Source: Desulfovibrio sp. Fe33
GTDB taxonomy: Bacteria > Desulfobacterota > Desulfovibrionia > Desulfovibrionales > Desulfovibrionaceae
DNA: 64,000 nt
NCBI RefSeq assembly: GCF_028532725.1
Contig: NZ_JAQKGU010000006.1
Span: 124,001 to 188,000 of the forward strand
Direction of reading: 5' to 3'
Made by a program: the position numbers and the translations under genes. Shown here in pieces: positions 57,961 through 64,000 of this stretch. Within the stretch, counting starts at the first letter, position 1, and the number at the start of each line of letters is the position of its first letter. The notes below the pieces were generated by a model. The model worked only from the letters and a program-made list of their open reading frames with translations. It made no database searches and had not been told where the DNA came from.

Positions 57961-60390
57961 ATGCAGCTTCCCAGACCATACTCCCTGCAAAGCAAATTCC
58001 TCATCGGCCTGATTATGACCTCGGTCGTCATCGGCGGGCTGATGTTCGTCGGTTTTTCCTATCATCTTAGGCAGGTGCTTGAGAACGAGGTCCACGACAA
58101 GGCCACCATGGTCCTGTCCCAGGTGGATTCGGTCCAGGATTACGTGCGCAACACGCTCAGGACGCGCATGTACGAGGTGCTGCCGGACAGCTTCGTCATC
58201 GAGGCCATGTCCTCGTCGTATATCACGCGGCGCATCATGGCGGGCATGGACGGCAGCCCGACGAGCCATCTGTACCGGCGCGTGGCGATCAACGCCCGAA
58301 ATCCCAAGTTCGAGGCCAATCCGCTTGAAGTGCGGCTTGTGGAGACCTTCCGCAAGGACCCGGACCTGAAGCTGTGGGAGGGCTATGAGCTCATAGGCGG
58401 CGTCAAGCATTTCGTCATGGCCCGGCCGGTCGTCTACTGGAAGAGCTGTCTTCATTGCCACGGCGACAAGGCGGACGCGCCGGTCGAGCTTGTCAGGCTC
58501 TATGGCGACCGAGGGTTCGGCCACAAGCCGAATTCCATAGGCGGGGTGGATTTCGTCGGACTCCCCGTGACTGCGTCCGTCGCGCGGATTCAGGACACCA
58601 TCATGACCTATTTGATGGTCTTCGGGCTGGCCGCTTTGTTGTATTTCGCCGCCACCAACTACATTTTCAAACGCATCGTCGCGAACAACTTCCGTCTCTT
58701 GACCACGAGCTTTCGCCGGAACTTCAGCGATGACAAGGGAATCCAGCTGGTCCGCGAGGTCGAGCAGGGCGACGAGGTCGGAGAAATGGTCGCCGGTATC
58801 GAGAAGCTGAGCGACTATCTCTATGAAACGCGCCAGCAGTTGCAGGACTACACCACGAACCTGGAGGCCAAGGTCGAGGAGCGGACCAGGGAACTGGCGG
58901 CCCAGGCGGATGCCCGTACATCGGATGTGGAACTGTTCGTCCAGTTGCTCGCCGGGGCAAGCAGGAGCGCATCGCGTCAGGAGTTGTGGAAGGCGACGCT
59001 GCCGCTGATCTACAGCCGGTTCGACCTTGAAAAGGTCGCCTTTGTCTGCACTTTCTCCACCAACCGCCATTACACCTGGCCGGAGACCGACGAGCGGCCC
59101 GTCATCCCCGACGACTGGGTCGATCTGCTGACGCATTCCGTGGCGAGGATCGAGGCCTCCCGGGCCTTCATTCCCGTGGAGTCCTTTTCCGGCACTGCCG
59201 AGGGGCTGCTTTGCCTCTATCACAAGCCCGGCCATTCCTTCGAAGCCCAGGACAGGATCGTCCTGCGGGCCATAGGCCGCCAGTTGTGTCTCGGAGCCGA
59301 GAACCTCATGGCGCTCGATTCCATCGTTCGGCAGAACACCAACTTGCAGGCCATATTCGAGGGCATCACCGAGCCGTTGCTTTTGGCCAACAGTTCGGGT
59401 TCCCCCATCATGGTCAACGAGGCCGCCCGCCGGTTGAGCACGGATCTTTCCGACGGGGCCAGTTCCGACGGCAACGTCATCGGCCTGCTGTGCGGCGGGC
59501 CGAGCGATACCGGCGACTGCGACATATCCAAGTCCCTCAGCCTGGACAAGGTCATATCGCGCGAGGTTTCCCTGCCCGGAGGCCGTTCCTTCGCGTTGAG
59601 CATCTACCCCGTGCGGGAGGCCGACACCGAGGAGAGCGAACGGGCGGTCGTCTACGTGCATGAGACCACCCGGCAGAAACGGATGCTGGCGCAGATGACC
59701 CAATCCGAGAAAATGGCGACCGTGGGCAAGCTGGCTTCGGGCTTGGCTCATGAGATCAACAATCCGCTGGGGGTCATCCTCTGCTATGCGCAGTTGTTGA
59801 AGAAAGGGACGCCCGAGGGTCAGGCCGCCGAGGATCTCGACGTCATCATCAAGCACACCAGACAGGCGCAAAGCGTGCTCAAGAACCTCCTGAACTTCGC
59901 CCGTCCCAAGGTGACCAGCTCCCTGGTGGTGCATCTGCCGAGCGTGGTGGATACCGTCGCGGGCGTATTCCGGGTGCAGGCGGAGAAGCAGGGCGCGACC
60001 ATCACGGTCGACGCCGCAAGCGGCGTTCCCGGCATCAGCGTGGATGCCCAGGCCGTTGAGCAGATCGTCGTCAACCTGGTCATCAACGCCCTGGACGCGG
60101 TGCCGGAGAACGGCGGTGAAGTCAAAATGAGGCTTTGGCACGACGAGGCGGCCGACGAAGCGGTTCTGGAGGTCTGCGACAACGGCCCCGGCATCGCGGA
60201 GGAGAATTGCCAGTATATTTTCGACCCGTTCTTCACCACCAAGGATGTGAACAAGGGGTCCGGTCTCGGCCTGGCCATAGTCTACGGCTTCATGAGCGAC
60301 CTGGGCGGGTCCATATTGGCCGACAACAGAAAGGAGGGCGGCGCGCGGTTCACGCTTCGGTTCCCGGCCGCCGGAGAGGAGCGGCAATGA
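57961..60390 (+). CDS. Sensor histidine kinase with periplasmic c-heme (CxxCH) domain
   Basis: This 809-residue kinase has a membrane helix (~13-33) and a periplasmic DUF3365-like domain containing CLHCH (C163, C166, H167). A second helix lies at ~215-235 ([20 protein letters not shown]) with a HAMP-like coiled linker after it. GAF-like and PAS-like regions follow, then HisKA ([14 protein letters not shown]) and the ATPase ([22 protein letters not shown]). The ATG at 57961 has AGGTGA upstream; a GTG at 57952 is possible. Its stop overlaps the regulator start by four bases. Confidence 0.9.
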   Translation: MQLPRPYSLQSKFLIGLIMTSVVIGGLMFVGFSYHLRQVLENEVHDKATMVLSQVDSVQDYVRNTLRTRMYEVLPDSFVIEAMSSSYITRRIMAGMDGSPTSHLYRRVAINARNPKFEANPLEVRLVETFRKDPDLKLWEGYELIGGVKHFVMARPVVYWKSCLHCHGDKADAPVELVRLYGDRGFGHKPNSIGGVDFVGLPVTASVARIQDTIMTYLMVFGLAALLYFAATNYIFKRIVANNFRLLTTSFRRNFSDDKGIQLVREVEQGDEVGEMVAGIEKLSDYLYETRQQLQDYTTNLEAKVEERTRELAAQADARTSDVELFVQLLAGASRSASRQELWKATLPLIYSRFDLEKVAFVCTFSTNRHYTWPETDERPVIPDDWVDLLTHSVARIEASRAFIPVESFSGTAEGLLCLYHKPGHSFEAQDRIVLRAIGRQLCLGAENLMALDSIVRQNTNLQAIFEGITEPLLLANSSGSPIMVNEAARRLSTDLSDGASSDGNVIGLLCGGPSDTGDCDISKSLSLDKVISREVSLPGGRSFALSIYPVREADTEESERAVVYVHETTRQKRMLAQMTQSEKMATVGKLASGLAHEINNPLGVILCYAQLLKKGTPEGQAAEDLDVIIKHTRQAQSVLKNLLNFARPKVTSSLVVHLPSVVDTVAGVFRVQAEKQGATITVDAASGVPGISVDAQAVEQIVVNLVINALDAVPENGGEVKMRLWHDEAADEAVLEVCDNGPGIAEENCQYIFDPFFTTKDVNKGSGLGLAIVYGFMSDLGGSILADNRKEGGARFTLRFPAAGEERQ

Positions 60391-61778
60391 CCCCGGAGCC
60401 GGTGCATATTCTCGTTGTCGACGATCAGGTCGACTTCGCCAAGGGACTCAAGCGGCTGATCGAGAGCGAATTTCCCGATGTGAAGGTACAGGTAGCCTTT
60501 TGCGGCGATCAGGCCCTCACGGTTCTTCGTCGCGTGCCCATCAGCCTCATGATTACCGATTTGCAGATGCCCGCCATGGACGGCATGGAACTGCTGAAGC
60601 GTGCGCTGGGCGATTCCCCGGAGCTTTCCGCCGTGGTTCTCACGGCCCACGGCACCATCGAAATCGCCGTCGAGGCGCTCAAGGCAGGGGCCTACGATTT
60701 CCTGACCAAGCCCATCGAGCCGGAGTCCCTTTTCCGGGTAGTGGCCAAGGGCCTGGAACGCAGCCGCCTGCTTGACGAGAACCGTCAGCTCAAGGACCAG
60801 CTCGAACGCCACAAGGAACGCCTCATCGGAGAGAGTCTGGTCATGCAGCGGTTCAAACAGTCCGCCGCCGCGGTCGCTCAGACCGACTACAACGTCCTCA
60901 TCCTCGGGGAGTCAGGCACCGGCAAGGAGCTGGCTGCGGCCATGGTGCGCGATCTCAGCCCGAGGGCGGACAAGCCGTTCGTCACGGTGAACTGCACCGC
61001 GATCCCTGAGAACCTGCTCGAAAGCGAGCTCTTCGGTCATGTGAAGGGTGCCTTCAGCGGTGCGGACAAGGACCGCGACGGGCTCTTCCTGAAGGCCGAT
61101 ACCGGGACCATTCTGCTGGATGAAATCGGGGATATTCCCATGGAGACCCAGGCCAAGCTGCTGCGGGTGATCCAGGGGGGCGAGATTCGTCCGGTCGGTT
61201 CCGACAAGTCGCGTACCGTGGATGTGCGCGTCATCGCTTCCACCAACCAGGACCTGGTCGCCAAGATCGCGGACAAGACCTTTCGCGAGGACCTTTTTCA
61301 CCGCCTGAATGTCCTCACCCTGAACTTGCCGCCGCTTCGCGAGCGCAAGGGAGACATTCCTCTGCTGGCCCGGTATTTTCTCAAGAAGGCCTGCGCCGAG
61401 CTGGGGTTGCCCGACAAGGAACTCGATCCCGCCGTGATCGGTCACTTGGCCGCGGAAGAGTGGTCGGGCAACGTCAGGGAGCTGCAAAACACCATGCGCA
61501 AGCTGGCCGTGTTCGGCACCGGGGAAATGGTCGCCATGGACGTCGTCCGTATGGTGGGAGGCAACGGGAGCTCCATGCCCGCGTCCGGAGGGGAATTGCC
61601 GCCCTTCAAGGAGGCCAAGAACCAGATGATCGACGGGTTCAGCCTTAATTACATCCGGGAGGCCATGGACCTGGCGGAAGGAAATGTCTCCAAGGCTGCG
61701 CGAATTTCCGGCCTGTCCCGAGTGGCCGTCCAGAACATGCTGAAACGGTACGGCCTTTCGACCGGCGAGTTCAAATAG
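60387..61778 (+). CDS. NtrC-family sigma-54-dependent response regulator
   Basis: This 463-residue activator has a receiver (DDQ at 11-13, phospho-acceptor in MITDLQMPAMDG), and an AAA+ domain with Walker A GESGTGKE, loop GAFSGA, Walker B TILLDEIGD and arginine finger FREDLFHRLNV. A Fis-type helix-turn-helix ends it (NVSKAARISGLSRVAVQNML). It pairs with the heme kinase (ATGA overlap). Its likely target is the sigma-54 promoter at 55184 (inference). Confidence 0.93.
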   Translation: MTPEPVHILVVDDQVDFAKGLKRLIESEFPDVKVQVAFCGDQALTVLRRVPISLMITDLQMPAMDGMELLKRALGDSPELSAVVLTAHGTIEIAVEALKAGAYDFLTKPIEPESLFRVVAKGLERSRLLDENRQLKDQLERHKERLIGESLVMQRFKQSAAAVAQTDYNVLILGESGTGKELAAAMVRDLSPRADKPFVTVNCTAIPENLLESELFGHVKGAFSGADKDRDGLFLKADTGTILLDEIGDIPMETQAKLLRVIQGGEIRPVGSDKSRTVDVRVIASTNQDLVAKIADKTFREDLFHRLNVLTLNLPPLRERKGDIPLLARYFLKKACAELGLPDKELDPAVIGHLAAEEWSGNVRELQNTMRKLAVFGTGEMVAMDVVRMVGGNGSSMPASGGELPPFKEAKNQMIDGFSLNYIREAMDLAEGNVSKAARISGLSRVAVQNMLKRYGLSTGEFK

Positions 61779-61869
61779 CAGCAAGCCCGATAGCCGGTAG
61801 ACTGTGAGCCGTCTGTCGCCGCTTTCCCGGTTTCGCTGGAAGGCGTCTAGCAGGAGGATTGCATCGGGT

Positions 61870-61892
61870 GCCTGTCTGTCAGGCCTTTCCTT
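61870..61892 (+). terminator. Weak terminator after the two-component genes
   Basis: GCCTG pairs with CAGGC around a 5-base loop, followed by CTTTCCTTC. It reaches the stop codon of the convergent glycosyltransferase. Confidence 0.35.
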
Positions 61893-63028
61893 CAGTTCTT
61901 TGAATCGGATGGGGGAGTGCAGACGAGGCTGGCGAGCCGACTCCAGGAGAAACGATCTCCGGTTTCCCGTGCGTGGGCGGTAAGCCGGTTCAGGGTTTCC
62001 GTTTCCAGGCTCGTAATGAGCGCGTTCGCCAAGTCGGCCGAATCGGCTGGGGAAACGAGCATACCGTTTTCCCCGTGTCGGATTACTTCCGGCAGATTGC
62101 CGACCCGGGTCGCCACCACGGGTTTTCCGAATCCGTATGCCAGTTGGGAAACACCGCTGCCGGAGGCCGAACGGTACGGCTGTACGACAATGTCGGCGGC
62201 GGCGAAGTACCTTGGCAGGCTTTCGTTCGGCACATATTCGTCCACCAGGCGGATATGGCCGCCTATTCCGAGCCGGGAGATCTGTTCCAGGTATCGTTCC
62301 TTGTCTTTCCAAAATTCCCCGACCACCATGAGGGTGACATCGCGGGCGGCCAGCACCGTCGGCATGGCGTCCAGCAGAACATCTAAGCCCTTATAGGGGC
62401 GTACGAAGCCGAAAAATAGCAGGATGTTACCCGTCAGGTTCAATTCCCGGGCAGCCTGGACGCGATCCAGGGGAGCGCCGGCCAGAGGGGCGTAGGTAGG
62501 GTGAAAGCCGGTCGTCACCGGGAAGTCCGTTCCCAACAGTTCCCTGGCTTTATCACTTTCCTGCCGCGATTGAGTGATGATGCCGTCCGCTCTCGACAAG
62601 GTCATGCGGGTGATGAGCCGTTTCAGAAAGGAAGGTTCGTGCTCCAAAACGTTGTGGCACAAAAAGACTATTCGGGTGGGCAGAAATAACCGTACCCAGG
62701 TGGTGAGGACCAGATATAGCGGAGCCCAGAAAGCCACCCACCAGGGCAGCACCAGCAGGTCGGGTTTGAACCGCACGATAGCCCTGGCCGTCTGAATCCA
62801 GGTGACGGGATTCACGGAATCCACGAGGAAGTCGACGCCTTGCGCCTGGATCGCCTCCGTGCTCGGGTCCTTGTCGGATTTCCCGGGGAAAAGCAGCGCA
62901 GGGTATTGCCGCTTGTAAGAAATGAACTGGACTTCGTTATCTTCTCTCAAGGCCTCCCACAGCAGGGTCGTATGATGCGCTATGCCCCCCCGATAGGGAT
63001 GCGTGGGGCCGACTATGCTGATGCGCAT
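61892..63028 (-). CDS. Glycosyltransferase family 4-type protein
   Basis: This 378-residue GT-B enzyme starts MRISIVGPTHPYRGGIAHHT and has LLFFGFVRPYKGLDVLLDAM, DEYVPNESLPRYFAAADIVV and the donor-binding EX7E-like ASGSGVSQLAYGFGKPVVAT. It probably adds a sugar to a surface glycan or glycolipid. AAAGGAGG precedes the ATG. It starts 10 bases after the adjacent family 2 glycosyltransferase ends. Confidence 0.9.
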   Translation of the reverse strand: MRISIVGPTHPYRGGIAHHTTLLWEALREDNEVQFISYKRQYPALLFPGKSDKDPSTEAIQAQGVDFLVDSVNPVTWIQTARAIVRFKPDLLVLPWWVAFWAPLYLVLTTWVRLFLPTRIVFLCHNVLEHEPSFLKRLITRMTLSRADGIITQSRQESDKARELLGTDFPVTTGFHPTYAPLAGAPLDRVQAARELNLTGNILLFFGFVRPYKGLDVLLDAMPTVLAARDVTLMVVGEFWKDKERYLEQISRLGIGGHIRLVDEYVPNESLPRYFAAADIVVQPYRSASGSGVSQLAYGFGKPVVATRVGNLPEVIRHGENGMLVSPADSADLANALITSLETETLNRLTAHARETGDRFSWSRLASLVCTPPSDSKN

Positions 63029-63038
63029 ACGGCCTCCT

Positions 63039-64000
63039 TTAATCGTCGCTGTGTTCTTTGCATACGGCCGCGTCCTGGCGGTCTAGCTGCCGACGCTGTT
63101 GAAAGCGTATCTCCTCGAGGAGCCTTCGGTTGGCGGAGAGCAGATCCGCCACAAAGGCGATCAGGAACGTTTGTCCCCCCATGCCCGCCAGAAGTCCGGC
63201 AAGGATAAGGGATTGGACGTGTCCGCTTCCGCCGCTCGTGAAGTAGTAATAGAGAAAACGCAACCCGATGAGCATGCCAGCGGAAAACAGGATCGCCGCG
63301 AGAAGGGAAAAAAACGAAACGGCTTGTAGACGACGAATATCCGGATGATCGTGAAGATGCTCTGCCTGATATAGGAGGGGATGTCCTTGACGAGTCGGGA
63401 TGGCCTCAGATCATCGTTCACCTGGACAGGCACTGAGGTGACGGACATGCCTTTCTGGCCTGCCTGGATGATGGTCTCCAGCGTGTAGGTGTAGTTGTTG
63501 AACACCATCAATTGTTGCGCCGCCACCCTCGAAATGGCCCTGAAGCCGCTGGGGGCGTCGGGGATGTCGGTGTGGCTGGCCATACGCACGACCCAACTGC
63601 CGAGCCGCTGCAACATCTTTTTGAGCGGGGAGAAGTGATCTATGGATGCGATGGGACGTTCCCCGATGACCATGTCGGCGGTCCCTTCCAGAATGGGAGC
63701 GACCAGATCGGGGATATTGCCCGCGTTGTATTGGTTGTCGGCATCGGTGTTGACGATGACATCCGCGCCGAGAGCGAGGCAGGCATCGAGGCCGGTCCTG
63801 AAGGCCGCTGCAAGCCCCTTGTTGTTGGGATGCCGGACCACATGATCCACGCCGTGCTTTTTCGCTTCGGCGACAGTGTTGTCGCGGCTGCCGTCGTCAA
63901 TGACCAGCCATTCAACTTCTGTGAATCCCGGGACACTACGCGGGAGCTCGGCCAAAGCGACACCCAGCGTTTGTTCTTCGTTGTAGCATGGGATTTGGAT
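63039..64000 (-). pseudogene. Family 2 glycosyltransferase, 5' end beyond window, apparent frameshift in A7 run
   Basis: The reading frame runs in from the right edge (IQIPCYNEEQTL, WLVIDDGSRDNT, NTDADNQYNAGNIP, SGFRAISR), as in polyprenol-phosphate glycosyltransferases. It reaches VVYKPFRFF and then loses family-like sequence. A second frame continues as SLLAAILFSAGMLIGLRFLY with a membrane helix, ending at 63039. The break is at seven A (63308-63314): one extra base would restore a single protein. It may be a sequencing error, a phase-variable site, programmed slippage or a true mutation. Confidence 0.8.

Overview
The window looks like chromosomal DNA from a sulfate-reducing deltaproteobacterium of the Desulfovibrio/Pseudodesulfovibrio group (inference). 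The evidence is a GC-rich sequence with dense short-spaced operons, a complete lactate-to-acetate oxidation locus of the Desulfovibrio type, a periplasmic-type CbiK cobaltochelatase under a cobalamin riboswitch, separate tungstate and molybdate importers, c-type-heme chemoreceptors and sensor kinases, and several sigma-54 systems. No phage, insertion sequence or CRISPR array was seen.

Layout. 1-1.9 kb: cobalamin riboswitch, cbiK and a truncated FecCD-type permease. 1.9-4.8 kb: CheY, an Hpt-STAS protein and a CheA lacking its own phospho-histidine, i.e. a split chemotaxis-type kinase. 4.9-8.7 kb: housekeeping genes (TrmH-family methylase, TsaC/YrdC, Nudix, PdxA, GmhB), interrupted by a non-coding region with an excellent sigma-54 promoter and a long hairpin. 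8.7-9.15 kb: two inverted copies of a palindromic intergenic element. 9.15-18.7 kb: Fe-S protein, DUF202 protein, wtpABC tungstate importer, typA, aspA, rlpA, HU. 18.7-20.3 kb: PAS chemoreceptor.

20.4-35 kb is the metabolic core, transcribed leftward: pyruvate:ferredoxin oxidoreductase, lactate permease, FAD lactate dehydrogenase and its Fe-S partner, pta, ackA, lutC and a fused lutB-lutA. Together these import lactate, oxidise it to pyruvate and then acetyl-CoA, and make ATP through acetyl phosphate. Upstream (35.2-39.9 kb) lie tag and the LurR/LurS-type two-component system that probably drives the locus from a sigma-54-like promoter.

40-51 kb: two small cytosolic proteins, a possible non-coding RNA, a CBS / DASS transporter / hexapeptide / NhaB ion-transport cluster, a degenerate sigma-54-type regulator next to a NifX-like protein, and a heme-binding chemoreceptor. 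51.3-54.9 kb: tRNA-Leu(CAG), modABC, membrane metallophosphoesterase. 55-61.8 kb: a sigma-54 promoter, a YeiH-type exporter with a long N-terminal extension, small membrane proteins, and a heme-type sensor kinase with an NtrC-type regulator, which together look like a self-contained regulated module. 61.9-64 kb: two glycosyltransferases, the second frameshifted in a run of seven A and running off the window.

Start codons were chosen mainly from Shine-Dalgarno spacing and family N-termini. All functional calls come from reading protein motifs, not from database searches.
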